Positions 36,964-47,033 of a stretch of DNA of 64,000 nt are shown piece by piece. Origin of the DNA: Isoetes taiwanensis (Eukaryota > Streptophyta > Lycopodiopsida > Isoetales > Isoetaceae). The notes beneath the pieces are model-generated. The model had not been told where the DNA came from and searched no databases. It saw nothing but the letters and a program-made list of their open reading frames with translations. The stretch lies in contig JAJEKV010000002.1 of the NCBI GenBank assembly GCA_021234155.1, forward strand, positions 35,446,128 through 35,510,127. The letters run 5' to 3'. The stretch's first letter is position 1. Each line of letters begins with the position of its first letter. The position numbers were made by a program, and so were the translations under genes.

Positions 36964-37317
36964 ATGTCTGCCCGAGCTTTCACCCCAGAGGAGCTTCTTA
37001 GCCAGACGGCGTCTCGTTTGGAGCGCCATCAACGTCGCGAAGTTGCTCAAGATATGTATGACACTAGTTATGATATTGAGGGAGGCCATATTCGCTCACG
37101 AGCTCAATCAGCACCACCTACTCCTCGTGTTCACTCTCGTCCTGGCTCTCCTCCAGCGTGTAAACATTGTTCACAACCTCAATCACCACATCATACACCT
37201 GTTCAGCCCCCTCCAACTTATTTCCACACTCCAGAGAGTGCCTACATTCATATCTCCTTTGGCCATACTCCTCTGCCTTCACAACCATCATCTCCCCCTG
37301 GAGGAATGGGTTATCCC
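36964..37317 (+). CDS. Tat-like element Gag, N-terminal part
   Basis: Starts at ATG 36964 (MSARAFTPEELLSQTASRLE), 28 bp after the PBS region. It runs in frame to the ATCCC target duplication at 37313-37317, where the chromovirus interrupts it. The segment is rich in proline, serine and histidine, with no known domain; this is usual for the amino end of Gag in this group. The same frame resumes at 49350 (GYP then HLSFGPPQVQ). The continuity across a 12-kb insertion shows that the insertion happened in an ORF that was still open. Confidence 0.85.
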
Positions 37318-38866
37318 TGTGACGGCCCCAGCTCATATACGATGCCCCGATCGTATACAAACTGGAGATCATCCCTCAAACCAGCATCTGCTCGCTGACA
37401 TGAGGCCGTCCACCTAACATCGGGCCCTTGATGGTGGCCAAGAACCCGACGGGGAAGAATGGACGTGTCATTCATCCCGTCTCCCTCGGGATCGTCCTAG
37501 CTGCAGAAGCGTAACAAACATGAGCACATGATAACAACAATAACATACCCACCTCGGAGGGTGGTCCACCATATCACAGTAGCTGCAACAACACATCAAT
37601 ACATCAACATAACATGGGAAAATCCTACCCAGGCTCAGACTCTTGGGGAAAGACTGATGGCTTGGGTCTCCGGATAACAATGCAGACAGAATTCATGGCA
37701 AATGGATTGGGCTGGCATAGAAACATGGCCGTTGGGTAGTCCACTCCATCCGCCCCTCCCGTGCACACTTTGCAGAATAGGTTGAAAAACTTTGGGACCT
37801 ACTTGGTAGCTGCTTGCCGGGTGAATAGCGGAGGGGCTACTACTCTTGGGTTGCATCTCCCCAGCCCGATGAGGCGGGAGGAAGTCACCTCCCCTCGAAG
37901 CACCCATGCCCTTCATAGGCTAGAGAGCTTTGCTCTTATTCGACTTCAACTCAGCGGAAGGTGGCGCATCACCCCACAGTGTCGAGCTCATGCCTTGCCC
38001 ACAGTGGTGACAAGCCATTAAGCCTAGCCCGCGAGAGACCCCGGTAGGCTTTACACATTGGAGGGGGTCGTGCGTGTAGGGACATGTTCTTCCTTATCGG
38101 CCGGTCGGATCCCTCCACCCACAACCAGGCGGGCTCTGACACGGGCGCGTGGTGGGAATTAATGGGCTAAAACTATGATCATACAACTACTTGGGCTCAC
38201 GGGTCTCTACCCCCTTCCCAATACACAAGAGTGGCGCATAGAATGTCAAAACATCATCACAACAGAGCTGAGAATAGTAGAATACATCTATTCTAATCTA
38301 CCTAATCATACATGGTTAGGTTCCTTTGTTAGTGTATATCATTCTTAGGTTGTAGGGGTCGCCTATAGCTAAGAATGAATACTAATCCTATGGAATGAGG
38401 GCTGAAAACCCGGATCTAACTATCGGATCAACCACTAACCGGCTTCTTGGCTGGCTCCCACTCCTCTGAAGGCGTCCATGCTGCTGAATCCGAGATGTTG
38501 GCTTGGATCGAGGCGCAACTAAGGAATTCGGTTCCTCTATCTTTGTTTAAGAAAAGGCGTCCAATGCTACTCCAATCCGACTTGTGGGGGCTGGGAACTG
38601 AAAGGGTTTCCCTTTTAGGGTTTATGCCCCTTTATCCCCACGAATTTAGGGCTGGGCCCTCTTGGTCAATGGCCTATTGCCACATGGCAAAAGGGTATTA
38701 TATTCACATGTGATCTTAACATGTGCAATATAATGGTTCACAGGGTTGTATCCTAGGGTACTACCCCTTTATGGTCGATGTGTACATGTCGTCTGAGTTG
38801 ACATGTATTAGTGACGTGTCCGTATAATATACGTATTCATACCGTATATTATTCTGGAACGTCACA
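37318..38866 (-). mobile_element. 3' LTR of the H3-encoding chromovirus
   Basis: A direct repeat of 47782-49344. In coding sense it starts TGTGACGTTCC (38866) and ends GGCCGTCACA (37318). Differences from the 5' LTR are mostly one- to three-base changes, many around CTG or CAG-like sites. Confidence 0.93.
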
Positions 38867-39629
38867 TTCTCCCCACCTTGGATTGATGCTGTCCGCAGCA
38901 TCACGAGTCTCCCCACCTTGGATTGATGCTAACCTGCAATGAATTCGATGCATCCAACATACTAATATCATATCCACCTTGAAGAAAGGAACCTGCATAC
39001 AGCTTATCGAATTCTTTCGATATTTTTAATTTAGACAATTATTATAAGGTAATAAAAAGTTATAAGTAAAATGTTTATAATCGTTTTGTGGTAAGGCTTT
39101 TAATTTATGCCTTAATTGAACATTACTTAAAATATCAAGATTAAAATTTCAAGATTAAACATAACAAAAAGTGTTCCTAAGGTTCTCGTCCCCATTGTAG
39201 CATTTACTCACTACATATGCTACAAGATCTTGTAGTGCAACCTCCCGCCTGTTCGTCGTTCTATTGGCCTGCAGGTTCAGCACTACATTAGTATCATTTA
39301 ATTATTAATAAAATTTTGGTTATATGGTGACCACCCCACCTATCTACATGAATGCATGGCTAATCTCCCGGCGTAAGAAGAGGATGATTCTTCCATCGTG
39401 GCCGTGGGGACAGCACCCTATCATGCCTATATGCCGCTCATGCCTACACCTTTAGTTGCCCATCGTGGAGGATAGGGTCCTTCCCGTATATGGGCGTGAA
39501 GGACAGATTCCTCCTATCAAAGCATATATGGGGCTAGAGGTGCTTTTCCTATCAAATGCATTCCTGAATGACCTCTTTTCTCTCAAGTTGACTACTTCCG
39601 TGGCATCGGAAGTAGACTCCTACATTACC
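38867..39629 (-). other. 3' untranslated region and polypurine tract of the chromovirus
   Basis: In coding sense the purine tract AAGGTGGGGAGAA lies directly before the LTR start at 38866. A near-duplicate ctccccaccttggattgatgct phrase occurs twice (38870 and 38910), so the tract region is duplicated. The remaining ~700 bp is AT-rich without an ORF that I can support. Confidence 0.75.
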
Positions 39630-40199
39630 TCACTCACCCATCGGTTCGAAGTCGACCACTTCGGTGACGAACTGACCCTTGCATTGCTCCATGAATTGTG
39701 GGTACTGCTTCTCAAGATCTGATTGTAGTACCCACGTAGCGTCCTCCACTGGTAAGTACGTCCATTTCACAAGGTACTGGAGAAATTGAGATCTTCTCGT
39801 CTTCTTATAGGATCGGTCGAGAAGAACCTCAGGGACAATCTCAAGCTGATCGTCCGTTAATTCCAGTAAACTCGGTGTCTCCAATACTTCCTCTGGATTA
39901 GGAGTGTGTTTCTTTAGGAGACTTATGTGAAAGACTCTATGGATCTTGAGGTGTGCTGGTAAGTCCAATTTGTAGGCTTGGTTGCCGACTCTTTTGACAA
40001 TTTTGAATGGACCAGCCCACCTTGGAGCAAGCTTCTTGCAATTGCCGATGCGGAGCTTTGCTTGTTTGACTTTTATCTTCAACCAAACATCGTCCCCTAC
40101 TTGGAACTCCCTTACTGTTCGGTGCCGATCAGCTACGCTCTTTTGCCGGCTTCTTGCTGCTAAGAGGTATCCTCTCACCTCCTCAACCAATTGTTGCAT
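39630..40199 (-). CDS. Integrase C-terminal domain and chromodomain
   Basis: 189 residues closely matching the end of chromovirus 1. A GPY-like region comes first (RWAGPFKIVKRVGNQAYKLD), then HRVFHISLLKKHTPNPEEVL, then a chromodomain (LQYLVKWTYLPVEDATWVLQ) at about residues 130-180. An in-frame stop at about 40200 (taggctaatatctgc on the minus strand reads through ILA then stop) separates it from the upstream integrase core; the junction reads QQILA* then MQQLVEEV. Chromodomains read methylated histone tails. In this element the same family also encodes a histone-like protein, a combination I do not know from other retroelements. Confidence 0.9.
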   Translation of the reverse strand: MQQLVEEVRGYLLAARSRQKSVADRHRTVREFQVGDDVWLKIKVKQAKLRIGNCKKLAPRWAGPFKIVKRVGNQAYKLDLPAHLKIHRVFHISLLKKHTPNPEEVLETPSLLELTDDQLEIVPEVLLDRSYKKTRRSQFLQYLVKWTYLPVEDATWVLQSDLEKQYPQFMEQCKGQFVTEVVDFEPMGE

Positions 40200-41057
40200 C
40201 TAGGCTAATATCTGCTGGGATACTTCTACCTTGGACACAGGGTTGTGCCAAGTGTCTGGTGTCAAGCACTGATAGCCGTAATTGATCATAAACGGCGACA
40301 TTTGGGATGACTCTTGCTTGGTGCTATTGTATGCAAACTCAACCAAGTAGATGAAGTCATCCCACTTTGATTGCTTGTTCCAGACATAATTCCGCAACAT
40401 ATCCTCAAGTATCCGATTGGTGCGCTCCGTCTGGCCATCTGTTTGAGGGTGATAAGCCGAACTCATTGACAATTTCGTTCCGATGGTGTTGAAGAGATCC
40501 TGCCAGAATGCACTCATGAACTTCGAATCCCTATCAGAGATTATTTCTCTCGGCATCCCGTGGAGTCTAAAAATCTCCTTTGTGAATAGCACAGCTGTGT
40601 CCAAAGCCGTGTCGGTGCTCCTACAAGGCACAAAGTGGGCCATTTTCGACAATTTGTCGACTACGACCATTAAGGCGTCTTTGCCCCTTATGGTTCTAGG
40701 GAGCCCTGTAATGAAGTCCATGCTTATTATCTCCCACTTGGAGTTTGGTACTGGCCATTCAATCACTGCTTGGATCTTTGCGGGGTCGGTGGAGATGCCG
40801 TCTGCTGATATGACATGCCCCAAGTATTCCACTCTTTCGGTGGCGAAATGACATTTCGACAACTTCGCATAAAGCTGGTGCCTTCTCAGCTTCTCAAGTA
40901 CCCTTCTCAAATGCTGCGTGTGCTCCTCTAGGGACTTGCTATACACCAAAATGTCATTGAAGAACACGATAACAAATGTGTCAAGGAATTCCCGAAAGAT
41001 GTCGTTCATGAGTCTCATGAACGTTGCTGGGGCATTAGATAGGCCAAATGGCATCAT
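40200..41057 (-). pseudogene. Reverse transcriptase palm joined directly to integrase core
   Basis: The ORF begins with the RT palm ([13 protein letters not shown]), and the catalytic box reads [10 protein letters not shown]. The first of the two catalytic aspartates (FxDD) is thus replaced by Asn. RT continues to [13 protein letters not shown] and VIEWPVP, then passes without a break into [18 protein letters not shown], the integrase core. RNase H and the integrase zinc finger are absent. DDE residues are present ([22 protein letters not shown]). Chromovirus 1 reads DVPNAKWE at the equivalent point, so the deletion ends share a short CC.GT.CC-type homology. The element cannot complete reverse transcription alone. 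Confidence 0.9.
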
Positions 41058-41064
41058 CGTGAAT

Positions 41065-42162
41065 TCATAGTGGCCATATCTTGTTCGGAACGCCGTTTTG
41101 TGAATATCTTCCTCCTTGATTCTGATTTGATGATATCCAGACCTTAACTCTATTTTGGAGAAGACTCTGGCACCTTGTGGCGATCCATCGGGTCATCTGC
41201 TCTGGGTAAGGCGCATACTTGTTTTTTATTGTGTGTTTGTTTAATTGACGATAGTCAATACACATCCTCAAGTTTCCATCTTTCTTTTTGACGAATAAGA
41301 TGGGGGCTCCGAACGGAGAGACACTAGGCCTTATGAACCCTAGGTCTAATAGCTCTTGCAATTGCTTCTTCAACTCTGATAGTTCGTGAGCCGTCATTCT
41401 GTATAGTGCCTTACTCGTGGGCTTAGTGCCTGGTTCGAGTGCAATTTCACACTCCACTCCTCTATATGGCGGAAGCTCCTTGATTTCATCGGGGAACAAG
41501 TCATGGAACTCCTCTATTAGCTTGGCTACCTGCTTGGGTAGTTTGCTTACTGGCTTGTCTTCTTTATCTTCTGGTGCCTCTTCTTCGGCAAGTTCTAATT
41601 TGAAGATATATGCAACTTGCTCCCTTTTGATGCATCTAAGTAATTTCTTACTTGACATGCATTGCATTATAGGTGTCACTTGCTTACCTGATATTTCTAT
41701 GATTTTCCGTAAAGGCGTGAGCTTCACCTTCAGCTCTCCACAATCTATTTGTGCTTTTGTCGGGTGGAGGTATTCCATACCTATGATGAGGTCATACTTT
41801 CCTATGTTCATGATCTCTGCGCCCATTTCAATGCTGATACCAGGTAAGTCTATATTGAGATTCACCCTCTTGCCAGCCATGTGCCTTATGGCTCCGCTAG
41901 CTAACACTACTGGCCTGGGCTTAGACTTCACTGTTTTCAACTTTGGCATTTCGGCCATCCTTGGTGATGTGAAATTGTGGGAACTGCCACAGTCTATGAG
42001 GACTATAAAGGATTTTGCGGCTATCTTACCAATCGTGGATATTACTTGGTATTGGCTCTCTGCGCTTTCGGTATCTATGGCGGCAAAGATGTGACACTCA
42101 CCATGGATAAAGTCGTGTCCTTCGTCCTCCTCTTCTTCTGTCGGGGTCTCCCAACCTCCCAT
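41065..42162 (-). pseudogene. Aspartic protease and N-terminal reverse transcriptase
   Basis: 365 residues. The retroviral-type protease motif reads [11 protein letters not shown], where D(S/T)G is expected, so the residue after the catalytic Asp is Cys. The flap/C-terminal region reads DLIIGMEYL. The RT fingers follow ([50 protein letters not shown]). After NKYAPYP the frame is lost by an indel near 41210; the expected continuation (a D-D palm motif A) is scrambled up to 41057. Upstream it overlaps the Gag zinc-finger fragment in another frame. Confidence 0.87.
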
Positions 42163-43499
42163 CTCCTTAAGTCTTTTGCATTCATCGCGAGCAGGCGGTT
42201 GTGTGTTCTATGCCCCGGCTGGAAACACCGGAAGCACAACTGTTTTTCTATACATTCCTGCCACTTTTCTTTCGGAATGGAGTTGAGGAACTGCTTGACT
42301 GTCTTTGAATAATTTGAGCCTCCCCCTTGTCCTTTATCCTTGAAGCTGACCTGCTTTTTCTCTGACTGTTTCCATTGGTTTCGGGTATGGTGTCTTGGCG
42401 GTGTGATTTGGTTGCTCTCGCTCTCGGCCTCCATATGCTTTTCCCTTGTCATACCACTGCTTGGGTTCACTTTTCTGGGGTCCCGTCCCTTGTAGGCTCA
42501 CGGCCTTTGCTTCGGCCTCTGATACTGAGCGCGGGTTTCAGGGCTCTGACTATCTTCCGTAGGTCCTCATTGAGGCCCTCCACATAGCCTTCCAACTTTG
42601 CTCTTCTCGAAGTGAGTTTGGCACATATATCCTCAACCTCATGAACTCTTAGGTATATTTACGTGCGGTTTGTTCCCCTGTTGTAATCTGTGGAATGCTT
42701 GCATCTGATGGCACTTGTGTTCTCTTGGGACATAGTGCTTTTTGAAGACCCTTGCGAACTTTGTGAACCTGCACTTGTCTCTGCTCATTCCATGGGCTTT
42801 AGCATAGCCCCTCCACCAAATCACGGGCTGCCCCTTTTCGGTTAGCGGTGGCTACTCGCCTTGTCTTTATCTTTCATGCCGTAAGCATTTCAGGTACTTT
42901 CGCTCATCTCGTCTAGCCATGCCCGGCTTCCATCCACGATCTGTTTTCGGCGGAAAACTGTTTCGGCTGCGGGCTTTCCACCGTTACTCAAGGCGAGTCG
43001 ACCTTCTTCGATAGTCGGATTGGCACGGGCCGCTGCCGTTACTCTTCTTCCCCCGGGTGGTTCCTCTGTTTCATCCTCGGACTTCGAGCTTGAGTCAGAA
43101 GCTGTCTGAAAATTTGGAGCTAGAAGATCTGCGCCCGGCTCCTCTTTTCTCTTTTCCTTTGTCTTTGAGAACGGGCCTCGAGGGTTGCACATTACGGTCT
43201 GCTTTGTTTCTTCCCCTGCCCGCCAACATGGCGTTTATTTCTTGCAGATCTGACCTCATCTGCGAAATTTCTTCCTCCGGCGTCGGTGCGTAATACTCTT
43301 CGAATAGATTCCGAGGCTGGAATTGTCTGAGTGGTGTCTGATCACCTTGGGCTTGGAATTCAAGGTCGACATTCCTGGCTGTTCTAACTGGACATATTAC
43401 ATTAGCACCATTTATCATGAGTTCTTTTGTTGGTTGCATTAAGTGTTTGAATGATATGATTGTTAAGACAAAGATATCAAAAAGACATTTAGAATGCAA
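42075..43499 (-). pseudogene. Gag remnants (capsid-like and zinc knuckle), frameshifted
   Basis: Three fragments in different frames. 43499-43095 and 43192-42890 cover a charged N-terminal region (LFEEYYAPTPEEEISQMRSD; SSSKSEDETEEPPGG). 42824-42639 has capsid-like spacing (WWRGYAK, TKFARVFKKHYVP, LQQGNK). 42470-42075 holds a CCHC-type knuckle whose last cysteine is replaced by Arg ([14 protein letters not shown]). The order fits a Ty3/gypsy Gag, but the capsid appears shortened. Confidence 0.75.
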
Positions 43500-43581
43500 T
43501 TCAAAAGATCTTATATTTTTATTGATATATAACCGATATATATTAACTTAATACAATAGTTATGATTTCCATTACATAAAT

Positions 43582-45112
43582 TTACTGATGGGATGGGTGA
43601 TCCTCAAGGAATTTCTTCACTTGGGCTGTACCCACTGTACGTCCCAAGTTCCGGAGTATGTCCCTCGATGATCCCCCTCGGATGGCAAATGCTAGCTCTT
43701 CCACCCGTCTATCGGAGGTATGAGCTGCTGTTACTGCCAACCTACCTTGTCGAAGGTGGGGTACCGCAAAGTCGAAAATGCCCAAGGCTGTTTTCCGCTT
43801 CACCAAAATGACATGGTCGACTTTTTCTGATAGCCGTGTGTGCTTGCCAAATCCCGAAAGTGCTACTAGCATCTGCACAGCTTCCTCTCCGCGAGGGCTG
43901 AAGCGCTTGTGAAATATTATTATTCTACCGTCCGTTAGGAGCGGAAGATAATATTTGAGTGCTGCTCCCAGTACTCCTCCCCGTGCTCCTGAGGTACCCC
44001 TGTGCCTTGATGCATACTGATCGACCGGTACTTGAACTAATTCCTTGTAATCCTGGAAGAGTGTTCGTACACTTGTCAAGTTTGTGGCTCTCCCTTGGAA
44101 TTTTGATACTTGTTCTTGTGAAGAAGAAGACTCCCCTTGAAGTACTCTTGTTGTCTTCCCCCTTATTCCCATGCTCTCTTGGAGCGCTATAAATTCTTCC
44201 TTTGTAGGCAGTTGTTCTTTCGTCATCATGCCCCTGATAGTGCTATAGGCTTCGATATCTGACATGGTGTGTCCTGTGTATGTAGCTGCCTCTCGTATTT
44301 GCACCGGAAAGTCTTCCGTTTCTTGGTCGATGAAGTCTTCTAAATCCGGCTGTTGCCGTAGAAGGTGAAGGAGTTCGTCGACGCGGTAGCCTCTGTCCAT
44401 GCATTCGGGCAGGTTTTTGATGTCGTTCAGCAACAAGTATTCTTGGCCTTCGACTATGATCGGTGCTAGACTTGTTATTCCCAGCCCGATTGGTTGTGCA
44501 ATCCTCGGGGTGGTCCTGTCAGCTTCGAAGCGGGTGATGTCTTGTTCTGCTTCACGGCGTTCCTCCTCTGGGTCCACATCCATGTCATCCTCACTTTCCT
44601 GCTCGGAGTCCTCACTTTCTTCGGATGCTTCTGCTATGGTCTGTTCATACTCAAGCAGTAGTCGTTCGTCTGCTGCTGCGTCCAAGGGTGTGATCTCAAG
44701 TGGCTGAATTGATGGTTCGCCTACTACGGTTTCGGCCCTATAGACTAGATATAGCGCTAAGGCTGTGTTGTAAGAATTTTTTTTTTTCTATTCATGGTTA
44801 GGGTCATGTAGCCAGGTAAGCGGTTGGTTCGGTTTTGCAATACTTTGGCAATGTTGGGTACATGACTAAGGGCTGTTTGTAATGCGGTCTTTGGTACAAA
44901 GTACCCTATGTATGGCGGTATTTCTTGCAAGCTAGGAACTACTTTCTCTTGGAATTCTTGCAGGACTTGCTGGTGGAAGGGATTGGAGGATTGGAGTTCA
45001 GGGTTGCCGACAAGTCAAATTCTTTTTGAAAGACTTGGAATACTATGTTAACATCTACCTCAGCAATGTGGGGAGAGGCGCTGTACCAACTGATGAAGGA
45101 CTCTGTAGCCAT
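43582..45112 (-). pseudogene. Chromovirus accessory protein (homologue of ORF 4067), unknown function
   Basis: The likely start is ATG 45112 (MATESFISWYSASPH). The coding sequence continues through two frame changes: one near 44960, and one at an 11-base A run near 44780 (MTLTMNRKKKK). It then enters the 367-codon frame ending at 43582. It shares the SLAPIIVEGQEYLLLNDI and LEDFIDQETEDFP blocks with the ORF at 4067, so two diverged chromoviruses keep this gene. The C-terminal half (from about 44100; DGRIIIFHKRFSPRGEEAV, then VDHVILVKRKTALGIFDFA) is absent from the truncated first copy. No family is recognised. A TATA box (45223-45231) and a telo-box lie about 110 bp upstream, as for the histone ORF. 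Confidence 0.72.
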
Positions 45113-45220
45113 GGCGAGGAGCGTGCTGCCGCTATCAAACGGAACTGGGAGCGCTGGAGGAAGCTGGGAGATCGCCTTGAGCGTAGGAGCAATTCTGTAG
45201 TTGTGGTTTAGGGGTTATGA

Positions 45221-45275
45221 GGGTATATATAGGGAATTTGTACCCTAAAATTTTTAGGGTTTCTATAACTCTTGA
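45221..45275 (-). promoter_or_regulatory. TATA box and telo-boxes before the accessory ORF
   Basis: In coding sense aaaccctaaaa and ttttagggtac flank a TATA box (ctatatatacc, 45231-45221), about 110 bp before ATG 45112. Confidence 0.6.
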
Positions 45276-45414
45276 TATTTGGGATGAAGGCTGATGTTTC
45301 TAGGTTAATTTGAAGCTAGAAGTGGCTTGTCTACAGTTTTAGGGTTCTAATGCAACAATTTTTGGCCAATTTGGATATGTGTAGCTCAAGTTATGGACCT
45401 GGGAAGGTCGGGCG

Positions 45415-45480
45415 CCTCTAAGAGTGCGCGAGGGGGGTGTTAGGTTGGGACCTAAGTGGCCTCTGGCGCACTCTTGGAGG
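45415..45480. repeat. Palindromic hairpin repeat, copy 4
   Basis: cctctaagagtgcgc ... gcgcactcttggagg are inverted arms of 15 bp (one mismatch) around an inner dyad taggt..acct. It lies between the histone ORF and the accessory ORF. Confidence 0.85.
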
Positions 45481-45629
45481 TGTTGGCCAAAATGTCGCAT
45501 TTGCTCCAGATCTAATACTCTACCTAATGAAATACACATTTTTAAACGACTATATATCTTTATTATTCAAAATTGGCCACACTTTACATATATAAGCCTG
45601 TTAGTTACAAAAAAAAGATAGCTTGTCTT

Positions 45630-46814
45630 CTATTTATCTGTCCTCTTGATATATTTGGCTAGCTTCATATCCTTTGGTTGAAGTGTGACCCTTTTTGCAT
45701 GGAGCATGCACGCCAGTGAATCCTCGAAGTGTTGCACTACTTCCATCTCTGCTGCTTCTTGTAAAGCGAGTAACATGTCGTTAGTTACTCGCTTGTTGGG
45801 GTCGAACTCCCACAAGATTTCTCGGACGAACCTCTGGAATGCTGCTCTCGGGATTAGAAATCCGTAGCTCCTTTGGAAGTGGCGGATTTCTCTCAGGGCT
45901 CTTGCAAAAGGGGAGTCTTGAGATCTCCTCATAGGCTTCTTGGGGGGTTCTGGCAGTTCCGGTGGGGGTTTGAGCTGGAATGCTTCTCGAGTTGGCCGCC
46001 CTCCTTCGACAAATTTGACCCTGTTTGCTTCGTAATAGGCTGCGTACTCATCGTGCATCTTCTTGTATATCGTATATTCCGCCAGCTCCTTTTTGTACCT
46101 CCTCTCGGGCCCTAAAGTGTACGAGTTCCGGGCTGTTTTGGTTGCCTTCTTTCCAGCTGCTTTTTCTGCGTCAAGTCTCTTTGCTTCTTGCCATTCCAAA
46201 AATGGTGGGGGCAACGGCGGGGGTAGGTCAACCTGTGTCTCTGCCGGGGCCTGAGCTGGGAGTGGTTCTTCCTCCCGGGGTTCATCTGTGTCAGGACGAG
46301 GGTTAGGCTGCTTTTGTGAAGATTCTCCGGTTCCGAGAAGCACTGCCTCTAAGAAGTCTGCTACATCGCCAATATCTTCTGACGAGGATGGAGGTTGTTC
46401 GCCCTCGGTTGTCTCGTTTATGACTACGCCGATCGAGGTCCTCCTCTTCTTAGGTCGGGGTTCTTCTGTCATTACCCTTTTCCCTTTCGGATCGGGCTCC
46501 TCCCTATTCTTGGTCCTCTGCTCTCGCCATTGGTCATCCTCCGCCTCTGCAACTTCTTCATCCGCTTTCCTTCTCGCCTTCTCCTCCTTTCTCTTGGCCC
46601 TTTCTTCCCTTCTCCTTGCCTTTTCTTCTTTCTTCCTGGCCTTTTCTTCTTTCCTGCGCCTCTTTTCCAAGTTCCTATAATACCTAGGCCGCCTCTCCAT
46701 GTCAGCCTTCAGTTTCTCGTCAGCATCTTTAAGCTTCTGTTCGGCGGCGAGTACTTGGGCGCTGGGCTTATCATCCTTCCTGGGTTTGCGGGCGGTCTGT
46801 TTTGTCCTAGCCAT
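45630..46814 (-). CDS. Retrotransposon-encoded histone H3-like protein
   Basis: 394 residues from ATG 46814. Residues 2-10 (ARTKQTARK) equal positions 1-9 of mature histone H3 and are followed by PRK. A long Lys/Arg/Glu helix follows (about 45-100, repeated EEKARRKEE-like units), then a KR-rich candidate nuclear signal (PRPKKRR), an acidic/serine stretch and a proline-rich part. Residues about 303-394 form a full H3 histone fold: alphaN ALREIRHFQRS, alpha1 AAFQRFVREI, alpha2 ALQEAAEMEVVQHFED, HAKRVT loop 2 with QPKD, and alpha3 MKLAKYIKR. By hand, 42 of 89 fold positions match canonical H3. IRHFQ and LIPRAAF resemble plant CENH3, but loop 1 has the canonical H3 length. A longer in-frame ATG exists at 47042; I prefer 46814 because of the exact H3 N-terminus and a TATA box 105 bp upstream. 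The frame is fully open, unlike the neighbouring gag-pol. Confidence 0.93.
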   Translation of the reverse strand: MARTKQTARKPRKDDKPSAQVLAAEQKLKDADEKLKADMERRPRYYRNLEKRRRKEEKARKKEEKARRREERAKRKEEKARRKADEEVAEAEDDQWREQRTKNREEPDPKGKRVMTEEPRPKKRRTSIGVVINETTEGEQPPSSSEDIGDVADFLEAVLLGTGESSQKQPNPRPDTDEPREEEPLPAQAPAETQVDLPPPLPPPFLEWQEAKRLDAEKAAGKKATKTARNSYTLGPERRYKKELAEYTIYKKMHDEYAAYYEANRVKFVEGGRPTREAFQLKPPPELPEPPKKPMRRSQDSPFARALREIRHFQRSYGFLIPRAAFQRFVREILWEFDPNKRVTNDMLLALQEAAEMEVVQHFEDSLACMLHAKRVTLQPKDMKLAKYIKRTDK

Positions 46815-46885
46815 TGTATAGCAGCGTTGAATTCGGAGCAGGGCGCCAGAAGATCGGCTATCGGAAGGAGCTCGCAGAATCGCTT

Positions 46886-46945
46886 GAGAAACCCTAGAAA
46901 ATGAGCCTACGTCCCGTAATTTATAGGGTTTAAATTTTAGGGTTC
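46886..46945 (-). promoter_or_regulatory. TATA box and telo-boxes of the histone H3-like gene
   Basis: In coding sense: AACCCTAAAA, then AAACCCTATAAAT (the telo-box at 46931-46924 runs into a TATA box at 46926-46918), then TAGGGTTT (46896-46889). The ATG is about 105 bp downstream of TATA. Telo-boxes near the start site are typical of plant genes active in dividing cells, so the ORF may be expressed separately from the full-length LTR transcript. Confidence 0.65.
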
Positions 46946-47033
46946 GGTCGAATTGGCCATCTTGTTGGTTTGCTGGCAAAACTCTCCCCACCTTGAACCA
47001 AAGTGGAGTCTTCTTCAGTCGTTTTCTCCCGAA

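Noticed and set aside
41417-42094. 225-codon plus-strand ORF
   Set aside because: Antisense shadow of the chromovirus protease/RT; no motif of its own.
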